Below, one piece after another: positions 13,034 to 20,699 of a DNA stretch of 25,565 nucleotides (within the stretch, counting starts at the first letter, position 1; every line of letters starts with the position of its first letter). Both the position numbers and the translations under genes were made by a program. Location: positions 1 through 25,565 of IMG/VR virus record IMGVR_UViG_3300027965_000207; one strand, 5' to 3'. The stretch comes from a virus. The notes beneath the pieces were generated by a model. It saw only the letters and a list, made by a program, of their open reading frames with translations. It was not told the origin of the DNA and searched no databases.

Positions 13034-13294
13034 ATGCCGAAGAAGCAATACCCCAAGTGGAAGCGTTCGCTCACGGGCGATTCGCGCATCGTGCACGATC
13101 CCGCCGAAGAGGCCGCGCTGGGCCCGGACTGGCTGGACACGCTGCCCGCGCAGGCGCCCGTGGATCCGCTGGCCGCGCTGCGCGCCGAGCGCGACCGCCT
13201 GGCGGCCCGCTGCGCCGAGTTGGCCCAGCAGTTGGAGGCCATCCGCGCGGATGCCGCCGAACGCAAGCCCGCAAAGAAAGGCGGATCCAGATGA
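13034..13294 (+). CDS. Small coiled-coil protein between coat and connector
   Basis: This 86-residue protein has a clear CAGGAG site nine bases upstream and ends with an ATGA overlap with the gp4-like gene. It begins with a basic stretch (MPKKQYPKWKRSLTG), then a segment rich in Asp and Pro, then a coiled coil at about 49-75 (LAALRAERDRLAARCAELAQ and on), ending in Lys-rich residues. Small proteins of this type directly after coat are common in phages, sometimes as head-completion or decoration accessories. The function is not known here. Confidence 0.7.
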   Translation: MPKKQYPKWKRSLTGDSRIVHDPAEEAALGPDWLDTLPAQAPVDPLAALRAERDRLAARCAELAQQLEAIRADAAERKPAKKGGSR

Positions 13295-13977
13295 AGGTGC
13301 AAGACCTGATCGACAGCGCCCTACGCCTGTTTGGCGAGTTTGAAGTGGGCGAGGGTGGCAACGACGAGGACCGCGCGGACGGCCTGGCCGTGCTCAACCA
13401 GATGCTGGCGGAGTGGAACACCCAGCAGTTCACCGTCTACACCATCCAGAACAAGCAATTCCCGCTCACCGGCAGCAAGGGCACCTACACCATGGGCACG
13501 GGCGGCGACTTCAACAGCGCCCGCCCTGTAAAGATCCAGCGGGCCAACGTGATTCAGTCCAACGGCCTGAGCGACGAGTTGGACCTGATCGGCCCCGACG
13601 AGTGGGCCGCGATCGAGGAGAAGAGTCTCAGCGGATTGCGCCCGCTGAAGCTCTACAACGATAACGACTATCCCCTGGCCAAGCTGAACCTGTGGCCCAA
13701 ACCATCGGGCACGCCCACGCTGGATCTGTACGTGTGGGAAGAGATCGGCACGCTGGCGCTGGACGACGATCTGGACTTCCCGCCGGGCTACGAGAAGGCC
13801 ATCCGCTACAACCTGGCGCTGGACCTGGCGCCCGAGTACGGCCGCGAGGTCTCCGCCTCGGTGGCCGCGCAAGCCGCGCAACTGAAAGCCGAACTGGCGG
13901 GGCTGAATGTCTCCAACCTGGCCGCCACCACGCCCTTGCGGCCCGCGCCCGCGGCGCCGCAGCAAGTAGCCGCGTAA
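13291..13977 (+). CDS. Head-tail connector, P22 gp4-like, first copy
   Basis: This 228-residue protein should bind under the portal and keep packaged DNA inside. I chose ATG 13291, which overlaps the preceding stop (ATGA). Family features are the N-terminal helix pair (VQDLIDSALRLFGEF, ADGLAVLNQMLAEWNTQQFT), then YTMGTGGDFNSARP, then the helical end PPGYEKAIRYNLALDLAPEY. P22 gp4 is 166 residues, so this is longer, the extra part being an Ala/Pro-rich tail. The next gene is a second member of the same family, with clear similarity through the first 90 residues and around the PPGY motif. Confidence 0.88.
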   Translation: MKVQDLIDSALRLFGEFEVGEGGNDEDRADGLAVLNQMLAEWNTQQFTVYTIQNKQFPLTGSKGTYTMGTGGDFNSARPVKIQRANVIQSNGLSDELDLIGPDEWAAIEEKSLSGLRPLKLYNDNDYPLAKLNLWPKPSGTPTLDLYVWEEIGTLALDDDLDFPPGYEKAIRYNLALDLAPEYGREVSASVAAQAAQLKAELAGLNVSNLAATTPLRPAPAAPQQVAA

Positions 13978-13989
13978 AGGAATCCGCGC

Positions 13990-14718
13990 ATGACCGTCAG
14001 CGACCTGATCTACACGGGCCTGCGCCTGGCCGGCGTGCTGGGCCGCCCGCGGCGCACCGCCAGCCCGAGCGAACTGGCCGAAGGCCTGGACGTGCTCAAC
14101 GCCATGCTGGACGCCTGGAACATCGAGCGGCTGATGGTCTACACCACGCCGCGCAGCGTCTGGAACGTCCAGGCCAACCAGCAGACCTACACCATCGGCC
14201 CGGGCGGCGACTTCGATACCGCCCGGCCGCCGCGCATCGAGCGCGCCGGCTACCTCTGGCTGGCCAATCCGGCGCAACCGCTGGAACAGCCCATGGAAGT
14301 GCTCACGCTGGAGCAGTGGCAGGCCGTGCCGCTCAAGACCCTGGCCAGTACGCTGTGCACCAAGCTCTACTACCAGCCCGATTTTCCCCTGGGCAAGATC
14401 ATTCTGTGGCCGGCGCCCACCGTGAGCAACCAGTTGGCGCTCTATAACTGGCAGCTCACCAGCGCCTTTGCCAGCCTGGAGGACCCGGTAGCTTTTCCGC
14501 CGGGGTATCAGAACGCGCTGGAGTACAACCTGGCGCTGGAACTGATCCCGCGCTATCCGGGGCGCTCCACGCGCGATCCGCTGGTGATCGAGCGCGCGGC
14601 CGACACTAAAGCGCGCATCAAGAGCCTGAACGCGCCCACCCTGGAGATGCGCTGCGATGCGGCGCTGAGCAGTCCCAGCGGGCGCTGGAACTGGTACACG
14701 GGCGAATACCAGAAGTAA
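13990..14718 (+). CDS. Head-tail connector, P22 gp4-like, second copy
   Basis: This 242-residue protein is a paralogue of the preceding one: VSDLIYTGLRLAGVLG and LDVLNAMLDAWNIERLMVYT match VQDLIDSALRLFGEF and LAVLNQMLAEWNTQQFTVYT; YTIGPGGDFDTARP matches YTMGTGGDFNSARP; and PPGYQNALEYNLALELIPRY matches PPGYEKAIRYNLALDL. The loops between differ strongly, so the copies are old. The C-terminus is longer (SPSGRWNWYTGEYQK). AAAGGA lies upstream. The two may stack as successive rings or mix in one ring (inference). P22 itself has a single gp4. Confidence 0.88.
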   Translation: MTVSDLIYTGLRLAGVLGRPRRTASPSELAEGLDVLNAMLDAWNIERLMVYTTPRSVWNVQANQQTYTIGPGGDFDTARPPRIERAGYLWLANPAQPLEQPMEVLTLEQWQAVPLKTLASTLCTKLYYQPDFPLGKIILWPAPTVSNQLALYNWQLTSAFASLEDPVAFPPGYQNALEYNLALELIPRYPGRSTRDPLVIERAADTKARIKSLNAPTLEMRCDAALSSPSGRWNWYTGEYQK

Positions 14719-14733
14719 CTCCCGCCTCCTCCC

Positions 14734-16401
14734 ATGCAGTTCAACTTCATTGGCGACGCCTACACGCTCGAATCGTTGGACGCGGATTGTCAGAGCGCCA
14801 TCAACGTCTATCCGCAGTTTGTGGAGAGCGGCACGGGCAAGAGCAAGTGGGTGCTGCGCGGCAGACCCGGCCTGGCCAAAATCGGCACGCTACCCGGCGC
14901 CGTGCGGGCCTTGTGGCCCGGCGAGAATCGCCTGTTTGCGGTGGCGGGCTCGCGTTTGTGCGAAATCTTTGCCGGCGGCAGCTACGACGATCGCGGCGAT
15001 GTGGGTAACGATGGCAACCCGGCGGTGATCCTGCCCAACGGCAACCAGTTGCTGGTGGTCTCCGCGGGCAAGGTCTACTGCGACAACGGGGACGGCCCCG
15101 TACAGCCGCGCTTCATCGTCACTGAGTACACCGACTTAGCGATTGACGGCACCGACAACACCAAGGTGTCCAGCACGGCTTACCCGTTCGACGCCACCGA
15201 TGTCGGTCTCATCCTGCACATCACCGGCGGAACTGGCTTCACCGTGCAGGACGTGACCATCCTTTCCGTGGATGGGGACGGCGTGGCCACCTGCAGCGCC
15301 GCGTTGGGCACGCTGGGCTCGACGGGCGGCGAAGCGCGCGAGCTGGGCGACCTGGTGACCGGCGCCACCGGGGCGCTGCTGGATGGCTTCTTCCTGGTGG
15401 GCGAGGCCTTCACCAGCAACAAATTCTTCAAGAGCGCGCTCAACGACGGCACCACCTGGTACGCCGACGAATTCGAGTTCAAAGAAGCCTATCCCGACAA
15501 CCTGTGGGCCATGCTGGCGGATCACGAGGATCTTTGGCTGTTCGGGTCCGAGCAGTCCGCCGAAGTTTGGCGCAACACCGGGGCGGCGGATTTCCCCTTC
15601 GAGCGCGATCCGGGCGCGGTGCAGCACTACGGCCTGCTGGCGCCCGCCTCGCCGGTGCGCTTAATGAACGGGGTGGCCTGGCTGGGCGGAGACGTTTCCC
15701 GCGGCGGGCCGCAGGCATTCTTTTCGCAAGGCTTCATCCCCCAGCGCGTCTCCACACACGCCATCGAGCAGGCCTGGGCCGGCTATGCCACCTGCAAAAA
15801 CGCGGTGAGCTGCTCGCTGATCTGGAACGGGCACCACTTTTGGGTGATCTCGTTTCCCAGCGGCAACGCCACCTGGGTGTACGACGCCACGCTTTCGCAG
15901 CGGATCGGCCGGCCTGCCTGGCATCAGTGGGGCTGGTGGAACGGCACGGGCTTCGACCGCCACCGGGTAGCCTTCCACGCCTACGTGGACCTGGGCGACG
16001 GCCCCAAGCACTACGGCGGGGATTGGCAGACCGGCGACCTGTATGTGATGTCGGCCGCCTACACCGACGACGCCGGCACCATCATCATGCGCGAGCGCAC
16101 CGCGCCGCACCTGTTCGATGAGCAGGAAGAGGTTAAGATCGTCCACCACCGCCTGCAACTGGACGTGGAAACCGGGCAGATCACGGACCCGCAATTCTCC
16201 CTGTACTGGTCCAACGATCACGGGCACACCTGGACCAGCGCGCACACGCGCACCGGCGGCGCCAGCGGCAACTACACCACGCGCGTGATCTGGCGGCGCT
16301 TGGGCGCGCCGCGGGATCGCGTTTACCGCATCCGCTCCAGCGCGGGCATGCGGCACACCTGGATCAACGCCTACCTGCGGGCCACGAAAGGGACCAGTTG
16401 A
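14734..16401 (+). CDS. Packaged-DNA stabilisation protein, P22 gp10-like, with an inserted domain
   Basis: This 555-residue protein should form the hub below the gp4 ring. Recognisable are the start FIGDAYTLESLDADCQSAIN with NVYPQF, the glycine-rich blade pattern (RALWPGENRLFAVAGSRL), and later WLFGSEQSAEVWRNTG, GLLAPASPVRLMNGVAWLGG and the Trp-rich WHQWGWWNGTGF, all typical of the family. Residues about 132-204 are an additional beta domain (DATDVGLILHITGGTGFTVQ and following) of a type found in phage tail and fibre proteins; removing it leaves about 482 residues, close to P22 gp10 (472). So a domain was inserted into a standard gp10. The stop overlaps the next gene (TTGA). Confidence 0.92.
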   Translation: MQFNFIGDAYTLESLDADCQSAINVYPQFVESGTGKSKWVLRGRPGLAKIGTLPGAVRALWPGENRLFAVAGSRLCEIFAGGSYDDRGDVGNDGNPAVILPNGNQLLVVSAGKVYCDNGDGPVQPRFIVTEYTDLAIDGTDNTKVSSTAYPFDATDVGLILHITGGTGFTVQDVTILSVDGDGVATCSAALGTLGSTGGEARELGDLVTGATGALLDGFFLVGEAFTSNKFFKSALNDGTTWYADEFEFKEAYPDNLWAMLADHEDLWLFGSEQSAEVWRNTGAADFPFERDPGAVQHYGLLAPASPVRLMNGVAWLGGDVSRGGPQAFFSQGFIPQRVSTHAIEQAWAGYATCKNAVSCSLIWNGHHFWVISFPSGNATWVYDATLSQRIGRPAWHQWGWWNGTGFDRHRVAFHAYVDLGDGPKHYGGDWQTGDLYVMSAAYTDDAGTIIMRERTAPHLFDEQEEVKIVHHRLQLDVETGQITDPQFSLYWSNDHGHTWTSAHTRTGGASGNYTTRVIWRRLGAPRDRVYRIRSSAGMRHTWINAYLRATKGTS

Positions 16402-16856
16402 GCACCGGCACCTCCATCCCCAGCGTTCCCATCCGCACGCCCATGTTCGATGCGGACGGGCGGCTGACGCGGCCCTGGATTCTGTTCTTCGAGCGCACCC
16501 CCAAGGCCAGCGGGGGCGGCGGCCCCTACATCCGCACCCTGCTCCTCAAGGACACTGCCGTGGGCGACGACATCGCCGATCATGTGCCCATCTTCGTGGA
16601 GGGCGCGGCGGTGCGGGTGGTGGGCGTGCTGCGCCTGCCGATCAGTGCCGATCTGACCGTGCGCATCAACCTGGACGGCGCCGCGCTCGTGAGCATCACC
16701 ATCCCCTCCGCGACTGCCGTGGACACCCCGGTAGTGGCGTCCGCCTTCACCGGAGATCACCTCGGCGACCTGGCGGTACTGAGCTGGGATGTGGTGGCCT
16801 CGGATGGTTCCACCGATGCCGCAGGCGTGGCCAGCTTCACCTTGCAGTGGCAGTGA
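16398..16856 (+). CDS. Tail-associated virion protein, unknown family role
   Basis: This 152-residue protein starts with TTG overlapping the previous stop; AAAGGGA lies just upstream. The next start option, ATG 16443, would remove a conserved-looking N-terminus. The motif IRTPMFDADGRLTRPWILFF is typical of small phage tail proteins in which PM...G.LT..W..FF recurs. The remainder is beta-rich (VVGVLRLPISADLTVRINLD) and would form a small globular domain. It occupies the place of P22 gp26, the tail needle, but lacks a long coiled coil, so I do not call it a needle. Confidence 0.72.
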   Translation: MSTGTSIPSVPIRTPMFDADGRLTRPWILFFERTPKASGGGGPYIRTLLLKDTAVGDDIADHVPIFVEGAAVRVVGVLRLPISADLTVRINLDGAALVSITIPSATAVDTPVVASAFTGDHLGDLAVLSWDVVASDGSTDAAGVASFTLQWQ

Positions 16857-16871
16857 GACGGAGAGGGTTTT

Positions 16872-17282
16872 ATGTCGGATTTCAACTACATGAAAAATTT
16901 GGACGCCATCGGCAAGAAGCTCATTGACCTGGTGGGCGACACCATCAAGGTAGGCCTGTGCACGGCCGCCTACACGGCGGATGTGAACGCCGACGAGTTC
17001 CTCAGCGCCGTGGGCAGTGCCATGGTGCAGGCCGCGGCCCTGACCACCAAAAGTCTGACGGGCGGCGTGTTCGACGCCGACGACGCCACCCTGGCGGCGG
17101 TGCCGGCGGGCTCGACCATCACGCAGTTCATCCTGTACCAGGACACCGGCAGCCCGGCTACCTCGCGCCTGATTCGGCATTTCGACAGCTATAGCGGCCT
17201 GCCCTTCCTGACTAACGGCCTGGATGTGGTCATCACCTGGCCGAGCGGCAGCAACAAGATTTTCGCCTTCGTCAACGCCTAG
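16872..17282 (+). CDS. Phage structural protein, small beta domain family
   Basis: This 136-residue protein has a strong ribosome site (GGAGAGGG, seven bases upstream). It matches a common phage virion family by pattern: a helical N-terminus (MKNLDAIGKKLIDLVG), then DTIKVGLCTAAYTADVNADE, TGGVFDADDATLAAVPAGST and ITQFILYQDTG, ending with beta strands. In other phages members occur among tail or head decoration genes. Its exact place in the particle is unknown. Confidence 0.8.
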   Translation: MSDFNYMKNLDAIGKKLIDLVGDTIKVGLCTAAYTADVNADEFLSAVGSAMVQAAALTTKSLTGGVFDADDATLAAVPAGSTITQFILYQDTGSPATSRLIRHFDSYSGLPFLTNGLDVVITWPSGSNKIFAFVNA

Positions 17283-17300
17283 CTAAGCTAGGGGCAGCTT

Positions 17301-18227
17301 ATGAGCACAGTCTTTAGCGGCGGCACCTACGTCAACACGACGCTGGATGGCTCGACCAAGGCCAACCTGATCGCGGACATCCAGGCCAAGCTGACCACGG
17401 CGGGCTGGACGGTTTCCTCCGGCGGCGGCACCACCAACCTGCTCATGCAGACCGCGCAGGACGGCACTACGCTCAACCAGGGGCGCGTGCGCTTCAAGGA
17501 TAACGGCGGCAACTGCGTGCAGGTCACGCTCGAAAACGTCAGCGGCAGTTGCGTGCAGACCAGCGGCACCACCCACGGCGGGAATCTGCTCTGCGCCGCC
17601 GGCAAGGTCTATCATGTCCTGGCCAGCAAATACCGCTTCGAGATTTTCACGATCGGCAACAATGCCCGCGAGGTGACCTATGCCGGGATTCTCTGGATTC
17701 CGGCTCCGTATCAGGGCGTGATTACGGAGGCCATTTACCTCGGCGCGAACGCCATCAACGACACCGACAGCACGCTGCGCAATTCCTTCCGCAACTCGTT
17801 TGGGCACGGCTCGACCTCCAACCAGGGCAACTGCGCCGGCATTCTGAACGCCTCCCTGATGGAGGTTTCCAACACGGGTTCGACGCAGTGCGGGATGCTG
17901 CAAATGCGCGTGCCGGTCAACGGACAGATGGCCGGCAGCGGCTACAACTCCGGCAGTATCACCAATCCAGGCCAAAACCTGTATCGCTGGCACGATCTGG
18001 CGCTGGATCAGGCGGATTGTCTGGTGGGATGGGCCACCGCCAGCATGACCGACGAGGCCTTGCTGCGCGGCCAGATGTATGACTGGACGCAACTCTCCGA
18101 CGCCTTTTCACTGGACAGCACCGACTCCTGGAGCGATGGCGGCAGCTCGCATAACTTCTACTGCTTTAGCAGCATCGCCGGATCGGCCAGCCAGGGCCGC
18201 GGTTCGCTGTGGGTAGCCTACTCCTGA
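17301..18227 (+). CDS. Probable tail or virion protein
   Basis: This 308-residue protein is rich in Gly, Ser, Thr and Asn, with beta-like segments. After VNTTLDGSTKANLIADIQAK comes LTTAGWTVSSGGG, a pattern seen near the N-terminus of many phage tail proteins, where it is followed by an Ig-like or jelly-roll part. Six or more cysteines (positions about 70-200) are present, unusual in a cytoplasmic protein, but their pairing is unknown. No enzymatic motif is seen. The location, composition and operon place make it a virion component. GGGGCAG lies ten bases upstream of the ATG. Confidence 0.72.
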   Translation: MSTVFSGGTYVNTTLDGSTKANLIADIQAKLTTAGWTVSSGGGTTNLLMQTAQDGTTLNQGRVRFKDNGGNCVQVTLENVSGSCVQTSGTTHGGNLLCAAGKVYHVLASKYRFEIFTIGNNAREVTYAGILWIPAPYQGVITEAIYLGANAINDTDSTLRNSFRNSFGHGSTSNQGNCAGILNASLMEVSNTGSTQCGMLQMRVPVNGQMAGSGYNSGSITNPGQNLYRWHDLALDQADCLVGWATASMTDEALLRGQMYDWTQLSDAFSLDSTDSWSDGGSSHNFYCFSSIAGSASQGRGSLWVAYS

Positions 18228-18228
18228 T

Positions 18229-18975
18229 ATGCTGCGCGTTCTATTAACCCTGGCCATCGCGGCCAATACGCAGGCCCACGGGCCGCAGGTCACGCAGGCC
18301 AGTTCCGGCAAGAAGCTGGTGCTGGGAGGCGGCGCGCGCGGGATGTGGCGCCAGGTGGCGGCCGTGGAGCGGGCGCCATCCTCCCTGGCGGCCGTGAGCA
18401 TTCATCTCGGCGCCACCGCCGGGAGCGCGACGCACAGCCCGGAGGTCACCCTGGCCAGCTCCGGCAAGAAGCTGGTGCTGGTGGGCGGCACGCGCGGCTG
18501 GGTGTGGCGTCTGCGCCTGGTGCAGGGCATCACCGCCAGCAGCACTACGCTGATCGGCGCCAGCGGCACGGTCCAGGTGAGCGGCGCCGCCGGGCAGGTC
18601 CTCCACGCGGCGAGCCTCACGGGCGGCAGCGGCACGGTATTGGTTACCGCGCCGGGCGGCACGGTGGCGGTACGCCTGCCGCCGCTGACCGGCGCCAGCG
18701 GTACCGTGGAGGTGCGCGGCGCCGCGGGCGCGATCGGCGTCCCCACGGTCCTGCTGGCCGAGGGAGATGCGCAAGTCCTGCTCACCGGCGACGCCGGCGG
18801 CATCGGCATGACGCACGGGCTCACCGGCACGAGCGGCACCATCGACATCAGCGGCGATCCCGGCGGCGCTACCCGCACGGTCAACGGGCTGCACGGCAGC
18901 GACCCGGGCGGCAGCGTCCAGGTGGTGGGCGGCCCGGGCAGAACCCGCGGGCGCGTTCCCAACTACGTCTTCTGA
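18229..18975 (+). CDS. Gly-rich repeat protein, probable tail fibre or appendage
   Basis: This 248-residue protein starts two bases after the previous stop. Residues 18-38 and 70-90 are a duplicated unit (PQVTQASSGKKLVLGGGARG; PEVTLASSGKKLVLVGGTRG). From about residue 108 there are six tandem units of 22-23 residues that begin at 108, 130, 153, 176, 198 and 221 with the pattern L-x-G-x-S-G-T-V, for example LTGASGTVEVRGAAG. This would suit a beta-solenoid or stacked beta fibre. The hydrophobic N-terminus looks like a signal peptide, but it resembles the lead-in of the second duplicated unit, so it is probably part of the fold. No enzyme motif is visible. Confidence 0.7.
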   Translation: MLRVLLTLAIAANTQAHGPQVTQASSGKKLVLGGGARGMWRQVAAVERAPSSLAAVSIHLGATAGSATHSPEVTLASSGKKLVLVGGTRGWVWRLRLVQGITASSTTLIGASGTVQVSGAAGQVLHAASLTGGSGTVLVTAPGGTVAVRLPPLTGASGTVEVRGAAGAIGVPTVLLAEGDAQVLLTGDAGGIGMTHGLTGTSGTIDISGDPGGATRTVNGLHGSDPGGSVQVVGGPGRTRGRVPNYVF

Positions 18976-18985
18976 GGCCACGCGC

Positions 18986-20008
18986 ATGGCGCTTTTGTTT
19001 TGTGACAGCTTCGACCATTACGACACCCCCGAATGGACTACCAAATGGTCCGGCGGCACCTTCGGGGTGATTGTCCCCGGCGGCCGCACGGGCAACTGCC
19101 TGAGTTGCTCCGCGGTGGGCCCCTGGAAGGCCTTTCCGGCCGACTACGCCACGCTGGTGGCCGGCTTGGCGCACAATCCGGGCGGCTTCGCCAACGCGGT
19201 GGTCTACTTCGATAACGCCGTCTCCATGCTCCGCACCTATCTGAATCACGTGGGCGACGGGCGCTTGCGTTTCGGCTATCACGCCGGCTATACCGACGTG
19301 GCCGGCGATGTGATCTCCACATTCATGCTGAGCCTGAACGTGTGGTATTACGTGGAGCTAAAGGCCACTGTCAGCGTCTCCGGCCGCAACGTCACCTTCA
19401 CCGCCGAGGCCCGCGTCAACGAAATCGTAATTCTCAACGAGACCAAGACCATCACCGCCACCGGCATCGACCCGGCCATCCTGGCCGCACATCCAGGCTT
19501 CAACCAGGCGCACCTGCAGGCGGCCGGCGCCAGCTACGGCGCCCTGGTGGATGATGTCTACGTCACCGATGGCGATTACCTGGGAGACATCAAAATCGGC
19601 GTGCTGTATCCCAACGCGGACGGGGACGCCGGCGACTGGACGCCCAGCTCCGGCGCGGATCACTACGCCATGGTGAAGGAGCACCCGCCCGACGAAGACA
19701 CTACCTACAATTCCGCCACCATTGCGGGCCAGACGGATCTCTACCAACTGGATGACATCCCGCCGGACTTTTCCGGCGACATCCGCGGCGCTCAAGCCCT
19801 CTGGCGGCTGAAAAAATCGGATGCCGGCAGCGCCACCGTGCGCAGCCAAATCAAAAGCGCCGGCGTGGTGCTCGAAGGCAGTGATGTGCCGCCCAGCTAC
19901 ACGGCCTACAACTACATCATCCAGCCCTACGGCGTGAGTCCGTTCACCGGCGCGCACTGGAGCGCCGCGGAGATCAACGCGCTCCAGTTGGGCATCAAGA
20001 GGACCTGA
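18986..20008 (+). CDS. Tail protein with lectin-like (LamG/concanavalin-type) fold
   Basis: This 340-residue protein begins FCDSFDHYDTPEWTTKWSGG, the usual opening of phage structural proteins in which FDHY and KW lead into a concanavalin-like beta sandwich. A middle strand series (TFMLSLNVWYYVELKATVSV) and the segment GALVDDVYVTDGDYLGDIKI are characteristic of this fold. The second part (YPNADGDAGDWTPSSGADHY to YQLDDIPPDF) is also typical of these proteins and ends in a helical tail. A glycan- or receptor-binding role is plausible by fold, not shown. It overlaps the next gene by one base. Confidence 0.8.
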   Translation: MALLFCDSFDHYDTPEWTTKWSGGTFGVIVPGGRTGNCLSCSAVGPWKAFPADYATLVAGLAHNPGGFANAVVYFDNAVSMLRTYLNHVGDGRLRFGYHAGYTDVAGDVISTFMLSLNVWYYVELKATVSVSGRNVTFTAEARVNEIVILNETKTITATGIDPAILAAHPGFNQAHLQAAGASYGALVDDVYVTDGDYLGDIKIGVLYPNADGDAGDWTPSSGADHYAMVKEHPPDEDTTYNSATIAGQTDLYQLDDIPPDFSGDIRGAQALWRLKKSDAGSATVRSQIKSAGVVLEGSDVPPSYTAYNYIIQPYGVSPFTGAHWSAAEINALQLGIKRT

Positions 20009-20205
20009 TGACCAGCATCGACATGACCCAGCTCGCGCTGGAGGTCTTGGACCGGGAGCCGGCTACCGTGCCGCAGATCACGCAGGTAGCCTGCGAGGTG
20101 GTGGACCATCCGCCCGGCAATCAGGCCCGCATCACGCAGGTGTGCCTGGAAGTGCTCTTTCCGGCATCGGTGAGCCGTCCCGTCAACTCCAACGTGGCGT
20201 TTTGA
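20008..20205 (+). CDS. Short 18-residue-repeat tail-associated protein
   Basis: The ATG shares a base with the previous TGA (TGATG). The 65-residue protein contains three units of 18 residues starting at residues 6, 24 and 42: MTQLALEVL, ITQVACEVV and ITQVCLEVL, ending in a short tail. This (I/V)TQ.x.EVL pattern recurs in phage tail clusters next to lectin-like tail proteins, and resembles the VTQ units of the repeat protein at 18229. It may be a fibre-tip or bridging protein. Two cysteines lie inside the repeats. Confidence 0.7.
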   Translation: MTSIDMTQLALEVLDREPATVPQITQVACEVVDHPPGNQARITQVCLEVLFPASVSRPVNSNVAF

Positions 20206-20208
20206 ACT

Positions 20209-20694
20209 ATGGATCCGCGCGTGGCCCTGTGCGCACCCTTCCCCGCGGCGAGCATTCCGCAGTTGTGGGCCTGGCTGCAGGAATTTCCGGACGCCAATTT
20301 CGATGACGACGGCCCGCGCACCCTGGAGGAGTTCACCGCACAGATGCAGGATCGGATCGGATCGGAGCGCACCTGGGGCGCCGAAGCCAATGGCGAATTG
20401 TGCGGGGCCATCGGCTACCGGCAGCTCGACCCGCAGGCGGGCCTGTTTCGCGGTATCTGCTTCGCGCGGCGGGTGCACGGTACGGGAATCGCCCGCGCGG
20501 CCGTCAGCCAGGTGATCGCGCAGGCCTTCGCGGAAGGGACGCAACGGATTTACGCGCTGCACTTCGCCGATAACGTGCGGGTGCATCGGTTGTTACTCGC
20601 CCTGGGCGCCCGGGCGCAGGCGGTGCTGCCGCGCTGGACGCGGCGGCACGGCCAGCCGCTCGATGTGCGCCTGGTGGTTTTTTCGAGGAGTTAG
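20209..20694 (+). CDS. GNAT-family N-acetyltransferase
   Basis: This 161-residue enzyme should transfer acetyl from acetyl-CoA to an amine. The core is GICFARRVHGTGIARAAVSQ: RRVHGTGIA at 87-95 gives the R-x-x-G-x-G/A pyrophosphate-binding loop, followed by the helix AVSQVIAQAF. The later segment IYALHFADNVRVHRLLLALG has the family's Asn and helix. The length is standard. The substrate cannot be read. It sits between tail and ejection genes, so it may modify a virion protein, the host surface, or a defence or toxin molecule. The start ATG follows the previous stop by three bases; no strong ribosome site is visible. Confidence 0.87.
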   Translation: MDPRVALCAPFPAASIPQLWAWLQEFPDANFDDDGPRTLEEFTAQMQDRIGSERTWGAEANGELCGAIGYRQLDPQAGLFRGICFARRVHGTGIARAAVSQVIAQAFAEGTQRIYALHFADNVRVHRLLLALGARAQAVLPRWTRRHGQPLDVRLVVFSRS

Positions 20695-20699
20695 TCACA

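Noticed and set aside
13057-13290. In-frame extension upstream of the first gp4-like gene
   Set aside because: The extension overlaps the 86-residue gene and is Arg/Gly-rich; ATG 13291 makes an ATGA junction and matches the family start.
18229-18285. Signal-peptide-like N-terminus of the repeat protein
   Set aside because: It aligns with the lead-in of the second duplicated unit (residues about 54-70), so it is more likely part of the repeat fold.
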